A stretch of 64,000 nucleotides of DNA from NCBI GenBank assembly GCA_964520785.1, contig CAZFQG010000003.1, positions 1 through 64,000 on the forward strand. Direction: 5' to 3'. The notes under the pieces are model-generated. The model was given only the letters and a program-made list of their open reading frames with translations. It did not search any database and was not told the origin of the DNA. Origin of the DNA: CAZFQG01 sp964520785 (GTDB lineage Bacteria; Planctomycetota; Planctomycetia; Pirellulales; Thermoguttaceae). Position 1 is the first letter of the stretch, and every line of letters starts with the position of its first letter. A program made the position numbers and the translations under genes. This document shows, piece after piece, positions 23,981 to 31,243 of the stretch.

Positions 23981-24703
23981 ATGAGCCTCAATTATTCCCA
24001 TTTGCCGAGTTGGCTCGAAAACAATCGGCTGTTCCGGTTTTTCTTTCTGATTCGGAAGCTGTACCTGACCCGCCGCCGGTTTCACCATTATGGCCAATTC
24101 GCCGAGGACATAACGATCGGGCGGCTGTTCCCGGAGGATTTCCAGGGGTTCTTCGTTGACGTCGGCTGTTTTCACCCGGTGAAATACAACAATACGATCG
24201 CGCTGTACAGACGCGGTTGGCGCGGGATAAACATCGATATCGATTCGATCAAGATCGACGCGTTCAAGATCGCCCGGCCGGGGGACGTGAATCTCGTGGC
24301 GGCCGTCAGCTCCGAAGAAGGCGAGATGACCGTGTTCTCGGACGGATTCTACTCGCTGAACACGACACTCGACCCGGAGTTCGCCGAAAACCGTCCGCGT
24401 TACCGAAAACGAACGGTTCGTGCCCGGCGGCTGGACCGGCTTATTGACGAGACGAAATATCGGGACCGGCCGATCGATCTGTTGACCGTCGACGCGGAAA
24501 GTCACGATCTGGAGGTCCTCGAATCGCTCGATTTCGGACGCTACGCGCCTCAAGTAATCGCCGTCGAAACCCATTTGCGCGACCTCGACGCCGTCGCCGG
24601 AAGTGCGCTCTACCGATTCATCGGCGACAAGGGATACTCCTTGACGGGTTGGTGCGGGCTGACGCTGGTGTTCAAAAAGCGAGGCTCCCCTTCGGCGAAA
24701 TAG
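23981..24703 (+). CDS. FkbM-family SAM-dependent methyltransferase
   Basis: The 240-residue product matches FkbM methyltransferases. FFVDVGCFHPVKYNNT is the SAM-binding motif I, INIDIDSIKIDAFKIARPGD follows, and RLDRLIDETKYRDRPIDLLTVDAESHDLEVL has the acidic and DxE positions of the family. Such enzymes O-methylate sugars in surface polysaccharides or small molecules. The open frame extends 56 codons upstream, but those residues look like non-coding translation; ATG at 23981 fits the usual N-terminus, although no clear ribosome-binding site precedes it. It stands alone between two secreted-protein genes. Confidence 0.8.
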   Translation: MSLNYSHLPSWLENNRLFRFFFLIRKLYLTRRRFHHYGQFAEDITIGRLFPEDFQGFFVDVGCFHPVKYNNTIALYRRGWRGINIDIDSIKIDAFKIARPGDVNLVAAVSSEEGEMTVFSDGFYSLNTTLDPEFAENRPRYRKRTVRARRLDRLIDETKYRDRPIDLLTVDAESHDLEVLESLDFGRYAPQVIAVETHLRDLDAVAGSALYRFIGDKGYSLTGWCGLTLVFKKRGSPSAK

Positions 24704-24986
24704 CGGAGGTTCCAGGCCGTTCCGCGCTACCGCGCCTTCCCTCGCGATCCGCCCGTTTGTTTCATTCGGAACGCTCGGGCCCTGTGCGATTTACCGCGGT
24801 TTGGGGAGGGCTCTTCGTGCTTGAGAGCGTCTTCGCGGTGGTATAATATTGACGGATGGGATTGGCTCGCGGTTTTTGCGCGGGGTTTGTCTCCGCGCGA
24901 ACGGGCGTTTGACGACGCGCGTACGCGGTCCTGCTCCTTCATGTCCAATGGTACTTTCGGGAACCTACCGCCCTTCGGAGGGTTAT

Positions 24987-26168
24987 ATGAATCGGCCGAT
25001 CGCCTTGACTTTTTTCCCCCTGCTGCTATCTTGCCTCCTATTCGGATGTAAACTGGCCGACTCTCCGCCAAAGGGGCGTTCCTTCGAGCGGTATGCTCCG
25101 GCCACCGGCACGAATCGGAGTACGACGACGATGGGTATTTCGCGAGATGTTTTCGGCGAAGCCGACCGGCGGCAGGTCGATCGGATCCGGCTCACCAACG
25201 ATCACGGAATCGACGTCGAAATCATGACGTATGGGGCGACGATTATCGCGATCCGGTGCCCGGACAAGAACGGCAACGTGGAAAACGTGACCCTTTTTCT
25301 GGACTCATTCGAAGACTATTATCGGGGGCATCCCTGCTTCGGATCGACGATCGGCCGATACGCGAACCGGATCGCCGGCGGAAAATTCACCATTGACGAA
25401 CGGGAGTACGTTCTCGAGAAAAACAATGGGAACAACCATTTGCACGGTGGACGAAAAGGATTCGACAAGCAACTCTGGAATTGCGAAACGGAATACGGAG
25501 ACGATGGGGTAATCGCGAAGTTCAGTTACCGCGGTCCGGACAACGAGGAGGGCTACCCCGGCAATCTCGACGTCCAGGTGGTTTACACGCTCAACAACGA
25601 CAACGAACTGCGGATCGACTATACCGCGCGGACCGACGCGAAGACGCACGTGAACCTGACCAACCACGCCTATTTCAACCTGGCGGGCGCCCTCTCCGGC
25701 GACATCCTGAACCAAGTACTCACGATCAACGCGGATCGGTATCTGCCGGTGAACGACGAACAGATACCGCTGGGAGAACCGGCCGACGTCGAGGGGACGC
25801 CGATGGATTTCCGCGAACCAAAACCCATCGGCAAGGAATTGGATTATGTCGAGGGGGGATACGACCACTGCTATGTACTGAACAAGAAGGAGGGCGAGAG
25901 GTTGTCCTTCGCGGCGAAAGCGGTCGATCCCGAAAGTGGACGGACGCTGGAAGTCTTCACCACGCAGCCTGGTCTACAGCTCTTCACGGCCAACGGACTC
26001 GGTGGACACCAGGCAAGCGGGCACGCCTACGGCCCTCACCACGGGTTTTGCCTGGAGGCGCAAGCATTTCCGAACACCCCCAACACGCCCGGCTTTCCCA
26101 GTACGTTGCTGGCGCCGGACGAGAAATACGAGGAGACGATCATCTTCAAGTTCAGCGTGGAAGAATAA
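24987..26168 (+). CDS. galM: Aldose 1-epimerase (mutarotase), lipoprotein form
   Basis: The enzyme interconverts alpha and beta anomers of aldoses. The 393-residue product starts at ATG 24987 with GGAGG just upstream and has a lipoprotein signal (LLLSCLLFGCK), so it probably acts at a membrane face. The GalM fold follows: STIGRYANRIAGGKF, NNHLHGGRKGFDKQLW (one catalytic His), THVNLTNHAYFNLAG (the second) and HHGFCLEAQAFPNTPN (the catalytic Glu). Cytoplasmic GalM lacks such a signal, but exported forms are common in Bacteroidetes and Planctomycetes. The next gene begins 9 bases after its stop. Confidence 0.92.
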   Translation: MNRPIALTFFPLLLSCLLFGCKLADSPPKGRSFERYAPATGTNRSTTTMGISRDVFGEADRRQVDRIRLTNDHGIDVEIMTYGATIIAIRCPDKNGNVENVTLFLDSFEDYYRGHPCFGSTIGRYANRIAGGKFTIDEREYVLEKNNGNNHLHGGRKGFDKQLWNCETEYGDDGVIAKFSYRGPDNEEGYPGNLDVQVVYTLNNDNELRIDYTARTDAKTHVNLTNHAYFNLAGALSGDILNQVLTINADRYLPVNDEQIPLGEPADVEGTPMDFREPKPIGKELDYVEGGYDHCYVLNKKEGERLSFAAKAVDPESGRTLEVFTTQPGLQLFTANGLGGHQASGHAYGPHHGFCLEAQAFPNTPNTPGFPSTLLAPDEKYEETIIFKFSVEE

Positions 26169-26177
26169 CCAACGCCA

Positions 26178-27236
26178 ATGGAACACATCAACGAAGGCGC
26201 ACAATTCGAACTTTCCGTGTCGAAGGGGTGGCTCGCGTCGCGTCTGGATGCGCGGTTCGACCGTGACTACTATTTTTCGCCCCGGCGGCGAGACCGGGTG
26301 GATCGGCGCTGTGCCCAACTGGTCGACCGGGAATTCGGCGACATCGGCGGGTGTTTCACCGAATCGAATCTCGGCCGCAAGCCGTTTATCGCCTCCGATC
26401 AAGTCCTCGTCGGGGGAATCCAACCGAATCTGATCCTCGGAATGCTCGTCGGAGCCGAATTCATTGCGGCGGACGACAAGGACGCCGATATCGAGAACCA
26501 CGTCCTCGCCGGGACCCCGGTCGGGGCGCTTCCCGCTCCGGAGGTCCTCTTGGAGCATCCGATCATTCGCGATTTTGACGAGCGGATCGCGGAGATTCGC
26601 CGCGAGGGGCGCCGGCGTCCGATTCCGCCGTTCTTCTGGGATACTTCGGGACGCGCGGCGATTCATGGTACCGTGACGACGGGGCTGAAGCTTTTCGGCG
26701 AAGACCTCTTTCTCGATATGGCGTCGCGAGGCGAGAACACGGTCGCGGCCCTCGACTGGGTCGCCGAGGCGTTCTCGGTCCTCGTGCGGCATTACGCCCG
26801 GTCGGCCGAATTCCCCCTGATGCAGTTGCATGTCGGAGAATGCGCGGGGTGCATGATCGGGGCGGACCAGTTCGCGCGATTCGTCCTGCCCGGCCTGAGG
26901 CGGCTCGGTGAGGAACTGGCGCCGATCCGCCTGCATTCGTGCGGCAAGAGCGACCACCTTCTGGGCGTCTTCAAAAAGATACCGCGGCTCGTCTCGCTCG
27001 ACCTGGGAGGCGAAACTTCGATCAAAGCCGTCCGCCGTCATTTCGGCACCGAGTTTCCCGTCAGCGTGGCCCCGCCGGTGGAGCTTCTGACCGCTTCCGA
27101 TCAGCGACCGCTACTCGACTGGGCCGAGGTCGCCCTCCGCGAATCCGAGAACGGTCCGCTCACGATCGTCTGCCACCTCGAACCCGGCTACAACGTCGAT
27201 GCCGTCCGCGCATTGGCAAGGTTGGTGATGCGGTAG
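26178..27236 (+). CDS. Uroporphyrinogen decarboxylase-family protein (UroD/MtaA-like)
   Basis: The 352-residue product has the TIM-barrel pattern of the UroD superfamily, which includes heme-pathway decarboxylases and corrinoid or coenzyme M methyltransferases. Recognisable parts are FPLMQLHVGECAGCMIGADQ, FVLPGLRRLGEELAPIRLHS-CGKSDHLL and the C-terminal TIVCHLEPGYNVDAVRALA. The N-terminal arginine motif of true HemE is not seen, so a methyltransferase-like role is more likely than heme synthesis. It starts 9 bases after the epimerase gene. A RACo-like activator of corrinoid proteins lies 11 kb away, which may or may not be related. Confidence 0.75.
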   Translation: MEHINEGAQFELSVSKGWLASRLDARFDRDYYFSPRRRDRVDRRCAQLVDREFGDIGGCFTESNLGRKPFIASDQVLVGGIQPNLILGMLVGAEFIAADDKDADIENHVLAGTPVGALPAPEVLLEHPIIRDFDERIAEIRREGRRRPIPPFFWDTSGRAAIHGTVTTGLKLFGEDLFLDMASRGENTVAALDWVAEAFSVLVRHYARSAEFPLMQLHVGECAGCMIGADQFARFVLPGLRRLGEELAPIRLHSCGKSDHLLGVFKKIPRLVSLDLGGETSIKAVRRHFGTEFPVSVAPPVELLTASDQRPLLDWAEVALRESENGPLTIVCHLEPGYNVDAVRALARLVMR

Positions 27237-27360
27237 GGCGCGATTGCCAAGGTCAAGAGCGATATCCAAAGCTACTCGCGACCGACCCTCCCAATTCGGT
27301 CGCGGCGCGACAAATCCACAAATCCCCCCGGCGCATCCTGCGATCACGCGCAAAAAGCGA

Positions 27361-27388
27361 GTCCCCCGGCCCGCGTCGACCGGGGGAC
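27361..27388 (-). terminator. Intrinsic terminator between convergent genes
   Basis: A perfect 9-bp stem (27361-27369 with 27380-27388) has a 10-base loop. On the minus strand it is followed by TCGCTTTTTGCG, giving a T-run, so it ends the cysteine-rich gene transcribed from 27772. It could also slow the plus-strand transcript of the UroD-like gene. Confidence 0.65.
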
Positions 27389-27424
27389 CCAAGTCCGTTT
27401 CCAGGTCAGTTGGTACCCGGTGGA

Positions 27425-27772
27425 TTAACGGGCGGCACGGCAGCAGGCGGGTCCGCATTGCGTTTCGCGGGCGGACACCGTGCCGCAGCGGCACTCGCCG
27501 GTCGTTGCGCAATCGCAGCCGGCGTCGCAGGCTCCCTCACCGCAAGCGCAGTCGCCGCCACACGTATTGGCGGCTCCGCCCAAACAACCGCAGTCGGTGC
27601 AAGCGCACTCGTCGCCGCAGGTGCACGGTTCACCCCGCAGGCAGCCGCAGTCCGAGCATTTGCACTCGACGCACTGACACGCGTTCGTGGTCGCCTGGGT
27701 GTCGCTTAACGGGGCGTAGTCGCCCAAGATCGGGAAGGCCGTCGCAACGAAGAAAACAGGAAGGTAGAACAT
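27425..27772 (-). CDS. Small secreted cysteine-rich protein (metallothionein-like)
   Basis: The 115-residue product begins MFYLPVFFVATAFPILGDYA, a signal peptide, and then has 23 cysteines in about 85 residues. The Cys pairs recur as CxC or CxxC in short units (CQCVECKCSDCGC, CTCGDECACTDCGC, CDCATTGECRCG). ATG 27772 is chosen because GGAGATAGGAT precedes it; the frame upstream lacks Cys and looks non-coding. The composition fits metal or thiol chemistry outside the cytoplasm, or a disulfide-rich structural protein. I know no characterised family that it clearly joins. A second, less dense Cys-rich gene follows the same orientation upstream. A clear terminator lies downstream. Confidence 0.65.
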   Translation of the reverse strand: MFYLPVFFVATAFPILGDYAPLSDTQATTNACQCVECKCSDCGCLRGEPCTCGDECACTDCGCLGGAANTCGGDCACGEGACDAGCDCATTGECRCGTVSARETQCGPACCRAAR

Positions 27773-27858
27773 GATCCTATCTCCATGAAAATGGGGTTTG
27801 ATTACGAGAAAACGTAACGAATTGAGGACCGAAAGCGGAGACTCGCGGCCCGACCCCA

Positions 27859-28371
27859 TCAATTCCGCCAAATGCGGAGCATCCGTTGCAGGTTCTTTGG
27901 CGGCAGGAGAGTGGCCGTTAAGACAAACGCGGACAAGGAGGTGGAAAACCCGCCAACCGCGCCGCAATGGCGAGGAGATTCGAAAACCGGTGGAACATGC
28001 TCAAAGCGCGCACGCATGGAGACGGCCGCCGGCTGATCGGAGGCCGATATCTGACAGCCGCAGGGGTCAGGAGACGAATCGGACGTCCACCTATCGGAGC
28101 AGGAATCGCACGCGCCCGGATCCGCCCGGAAAGAACTTCCGGTCACGTCTCGCGGCTCCCCAACCGGGCGGCAACGGCAGGAAGTACCATCCCCCGTTGA
28201 CCGGCCCATGGTTGGCATCACGAAATGGCAACCCGGGGAGCATTGACAGATGCGTCCCTCGGCGGTACAGCGACACCTGCTGACCACACCAACTACCAAG
28301 GGGGCATGCGCCAAGGTCGCAGCCATCAAGGAAAAAATCAGGGCAAAATGAACATTTCCCCTGGAAGTCAT
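27859..28371 (-). CDS. Secreted cysteine-rich protein, unknown function
   Basis: The 170-residue product starts with a signal-like segment (VHFALIFSLMAATLAHAPL), followed by a cysteine cluster SRCRCTAEGRICQCSPGCHF and further CRC, CDSC and CGC motifs. Near the C-terminus is a short hydrophobic stretch (FSTSLSAFVLTATLLPP). The opposite strand is also open here but shows no protein character, while this strand repeats the CxC style of the neighbour at 27425-27772. The start is uncertain: ATG 28371 has GAGCGAG upstream, and ATG 28407 is an alternative. The two genes may be a related pair; there is 86 bases between them. Confidence 0.5.
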   Translation of the reverse strand: MTSRGNVHFALIFSLMAATLAHAPLVVGVVSRCRCTAEGRICQCSPGCHFVMPTMGRSTGDGTSCRCRPVGEPRDVTGSSFRADPGACDSCSDRWTSDSSPDPCGCQISASDQPAAVSMRARFEHVPPVFESPRHCGAVGGFSTSLSAFVLTATLLPPKNLQRMLRIWRN

Positions 28372-28726
28372 CTTCTCGCTCGGCCTTCGACAATGAAAGG
28401 ACGTCATCCGCGTTTGATACGCGCCAGGATCATTTTATCAGGCTGGCTTGTCGAAGTCAATCGTGCTTGGTCGGGCACTCTCCGACAGAGAATCGCCCCG
28501 CGTACGCTCATTGCCGAGTGACACTGATTCCGAAAAGCGGTTGTCTCAGGCCGGTTGACACGTTCCGCGGGGTGAATCCCGAATTCGTTTCCGGCTGATG
28601 CCGACGGTCGGAGACGACTGCTCATCAAGCTCACCACGACCGCCCAGTTCCTTGACGGGAATTTTTCGAGCGAACGGGCAGAATCCTATTGTGTTTCCCC
28701 GGCACAATGGGTTAAAAACTGCAATA
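28372..28726. other. Divergent intergenic region before the tandem kinase gene
   Basis: About 355 bases without a convincing gene. A TTGACA at 28555-28560 has no -10 at a usable distance, so no promoter is called. Confidence 0.5.
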
Positions 28727-30508
28727 ATGAAAAACATCGTTTCAGTCGAAAAAACCAACGCCCCGATCGGGTACATAACCCGAGGCCTCCTATCCGCCCG
28801 GTTCAACGGTCGGCTTCTCGTGGACGTGATGCCCACGCTGAGCCTGGCCGAGTGGGACGTGGCGACCGAGATGCTCGATGAGTGGGGAATGGTCGTCCGG
28901 GAAACGGACGATCGGTCGGTCTTCCGGATTGTCTGCGAGGACGGAACCCTCTACGCGAAGCACTACCACCCCAGGCGCAACGTCGGAATGCTCCGGCTTG
29001 CCATGGTCCGGCCGGCGAAGCGGGAATTCCTCGCGGCCGAGGAAGCACTTGCTCGCGGCATTCCCACCGCCGCACCCCTTCTCCAGCGGGATGCCCCTAG
29101 GGTGGTCGAAAGCCTTTACGTGAGTGAGGGCATTCCCGGGACGATTCCCCTCTTGCGGATTCGGGACGGGAATGCCGGTTCCATGCAACCGAAGCGGCTC
29201 CGCGAGGCGGTCTCCTTGACCGACACCGCCGCCGACTTCCTGGCCGACGTTCACGCCAAGGGGCTTTGCCACCACGATTTTCATGCCGGAAACGTCTTGG
29301 TCTCGCGGTCCGGCACGGGGGAATACTCGCTCTTCCTGATTGACCTGGTCGACGCCGGTTTTGGTCGTGGCTTTTCCTGGAAACAGGCCAAGAAGGACTT
29401 GATCATTTGGAACGCGGAATGGCGGGATCGGGTTTCGACCCGGCTCCGCGAGCGTTTCCTGAGGACCTATCTTCTGAGTGTTCTATCACGGGATTCCCAC
29501 TTCCTTGCAAGGCTGCCCCGCCGCCTCCGGAAGATGTCTTCGACACAGTCTCTGGAATCGCTGGTCTCCCCGGTTTTCGAGGAAATCGACCGTGAAAGCC
29601 GCGCGTACTCCCGGAAGGTCGACGCAAGGCGGGATCGCCGGGTCTGGCGGACGAACCGCGATTTCGTCGCCCTGAACGGCATTCTGGGCAAGTCGTACTT
29701 CGCGACCGATTTTATTGACCCCTTCGAAGTATTCACCATGCGACTGACGACGGGGTTCGCGAGGAAGGATCAGAAAACGGTCAAGACGAGTTCCTCGCAC
29801 CACGTATCCAGGTTGAGAATTCGAACACGCAGGGGCGATTACGTCGTGGCGGACAAGCAGAGCCTCAAGCCTACTTCGCTCCGGAAGATACTTCGCAACC
29901 CGTTCCGTAAGAGCAAAGCGGCGAAGGAGTGGTTCTATGCGAACGCGATGCACTCCAGAGGGATTCCGACGGCGAGGCCGATTGGTCTCATCGAAGCCGC
30001 CGCGGGGCCGTTCTTTATCAAATCCCACGTGCTGACGCAGTGGCTCGACAAGACCGTCGACCTCCACGCGTGGGCTCGCGCCGTCGAATCTCTTAAGCCC
30101 GCCAACCGCCGACGCCGGGTCACCGACGCGGCCGAGATTCTAGGACGAGCCGTGGGGAACATGCACGCCAAGGGCGTGTCGCACGGCGATCTGAAAGCCA
30201 GCAATATCCTCGTCAAGAACCACAAGGGACGGATCGAGCCGTATTTCATCGATGTCTCGGGCGCGCACGTCGCCAAGCGAGGGGGGGAACTCTCGCTGAG
30301 GCGGCGCGTCCGCGACTTGGCGCGGTTGGCGGAGAGCGCAACCGCCTATCCCTGGATCGGAAGGTCCGCTTTTTTGACGTTCTTCCGGGCCTACGTCGAG
30401 GCGCTCCTTCCCGGCCGGTGTGATTGGAAACGCCTGTGGCGTCTGGCTTCGAAACGAGCCATCCGACGCATCCGCCAGAAGCGGGCGAACGGAAAGCCGA
30501 TTCTTTGA
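28727..30508 (+). CDS. Tandem Kdo-kinase/WaaP-like protein with two kinase domains
   Basis: The 593-residue product contains two protein-kinase-like folds of the lipopolysaccharide kinase (Kdo/WaaP, RIO-related) type. Domain 1 (about 60-290) has Lys78 (LYAKHYHP), Glu100, the loop HHDFHAGNVLV with Asp184, and FLIDLVDAG. Domain 2 (about 370-590) has VVADKQSLKP, HGDLKASNILV with Asp488, and YFIDVSGAHV. WaaP-type enzymes phosphorylate LPS core heptose or Kdo. Both copies keep their catalytic residues, so two phosphorylations or two acceptors are possible. ATG 28727 is preferred over an upstream ATG (28598), whose extra residues look non-coding. The kds/lpt cluster in the window supports an LPS substrate. 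Confidence 0.8.
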   Translation: MKNIVSVEKTNAPIGYITRGLLSARFNGRLLVDVMPTLSLAEWDVATEMLDEWGMVVRETDDRSVFRIVCEDGTLYAKHYHPRRNVGMLRLAMVRPAKREFLAAEEALARGIPTAAPLLQRDAPRVVESLYVSEGIPGTIPLLRIRDGNAGSMQPKRLREAVSLTDTAADFLADVHAKGLCHHDFHAGNVLVSRSGTGEYSLFLIDLVDAGFGRGFSWKQAKKDLIIWNAEWRDRVSTRLRERFLRTYLLSVLSRDSHFLARLPRRLRKMSSTQSLESLVSPVFEEIDRESRAYSRKVDARRDRRVWRTNRDFVALNGILGKSYFATDFIDPFEVFTMRLTTGFARKDQKTVKTSSSHHVSRLRIRTRRGDYVVADKQSLKPTSLRKILRNPFRKSKAAKEWFYANAMHSRGIPTARPIGLIEAAAGPFFIKSHVLTQWLDKTVDLHAWARAVESLKPANRRRRVTDAAEILGRAVGNMHAKGVSHGDLKASNILVKNHKGRIEPYFIDVSGAHVAKRGGELSLRRRVRDLARLAESATAYPWIGRSAFLTFFRAYVEALLPGRCDWKRLWRLASKRAIRRIRQKRANGKPIL

Positions 30509-30556
30509 GGAGGGCGACCACCCAGTCGGGATTTCGCGCAGATGGCGTTTATTCGG

Positions 30557-31228
30557 CTATGAAGAGGTTCCGGCTTTTCCCATCTCCTCCCGGGTCTTCT
30601 TCACGATTTCGACGAACTTCTTGGCGTTGGACTCGAGTGTCGCGTAGTCTCCTTCGAGGATGGCCTTGGACGAGGCGAGCGACCCGCCGACGCCCAGGGC
30701 CCAGGCGCCCGCCTTGAGAAAGTCGGCCGCCGTGCCCAAGTCGACGCCGCCGGTGGGGAGTAGCTTGATTTGCGGCAGGGGGCCGTGGACCGCCTTGAGG
30801 TATTTCGGCCCTGTGACGTCGGAAGGAAATACCTTGACGACGTCCGCCCCCGCCTCCCATGCGGTGAGAATCTCCGTCGGCGTGAACGCGCCCGGCATCA
30901 CCGCCTTGTCGTACCGCCGGGCCATCCGGATGACCTCCGGATTGAGCGTGGGGGATACGACGAACTCGGCGCCGGCGAGGATGGCCGTTCGCGCGGTCTC
31001 GGGATCGAGGACCGACCCGGCCCCGAGAAGGACTTTATCGCCCCACTGGTCGGCGACTTGCTCCAAGACCCGGTGTGCGCCCGGGACCGTGAAAGTCACC
31101 TCCAGTGTGTCGACGCCGCCGCGCCAAAGAGCCTCGGCCGTTCGGACCAGTAATTCACCGCTGGGAGCGCGCAAGACGGCAACCAAGCCGGACTCTTCAA
31201 CGCGGGCAAGATTATGTTCTTTTGCCAT
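30557..31228 (-). CDS. eda: 2-dehydro-3-deoxy-6-phosphogluconate aldolase
   Basis: The enzyme splits KDPG into pyruvate and glyceraldehyde-3-phosphate in the Entner-Doudoroff and uronate pathways. The 223-residue product is a class I aldolase with LEVTFTVPGAHRVLEQ (catalytic Glu), GAGSVLDPETARTAILAGAEFVVSP, GADVVKVFPSD (Schiff-base Lys) and LPTGGVDLGTAADFLKAGAWALGVGGSL (phosphate site). It starts 16 bases after the symporter gene and is probably co-transcribed with it. That pairing suggests uptake and breakdown of a sugar acid. Confidence 0.93.
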   Translation of the reverse strand: MAKEHNLARVEESGLVAVLRAPSGELLVRTAEALWRGGVDTLEVTFTVPGAHRVLEQVADQWGDKVLLGAGSVLDPETARTAILAGAEFVVSPTLNPEVIRMARRYDKAVMPGAFTPTEILTAWEAGADVVKVFPSDVTGPKYLKAVHGPLPQIKLLPTGGVDLGTAADFLKAGAWALGVGGSLASSKAILEGDYATLESNAKKFVEIVKKTREEMGKAGTSS

Positions 31229-31243
31229 GATTTCGTTGACGTT

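Noticed and set aside
21982..23991. 669-residue minus-strand frame
   Set aside because: It is a shadow of the glycoside-hydrolase-like gene, with the Arg/Val/Asp-rich composition of antisense GC-rich DNA.
27798..28283. 161-residue plus-strand frame
   Set aside because: It lies opposite the second cysteine-rich gene and has no domain or ribosome-binding site; the minus strand is preferred.
28555..28583. Promoter of the tandem kinase gene (TTGACA at 28555)
   Set aside because: No -10-like hexamer at 15-19 bases.
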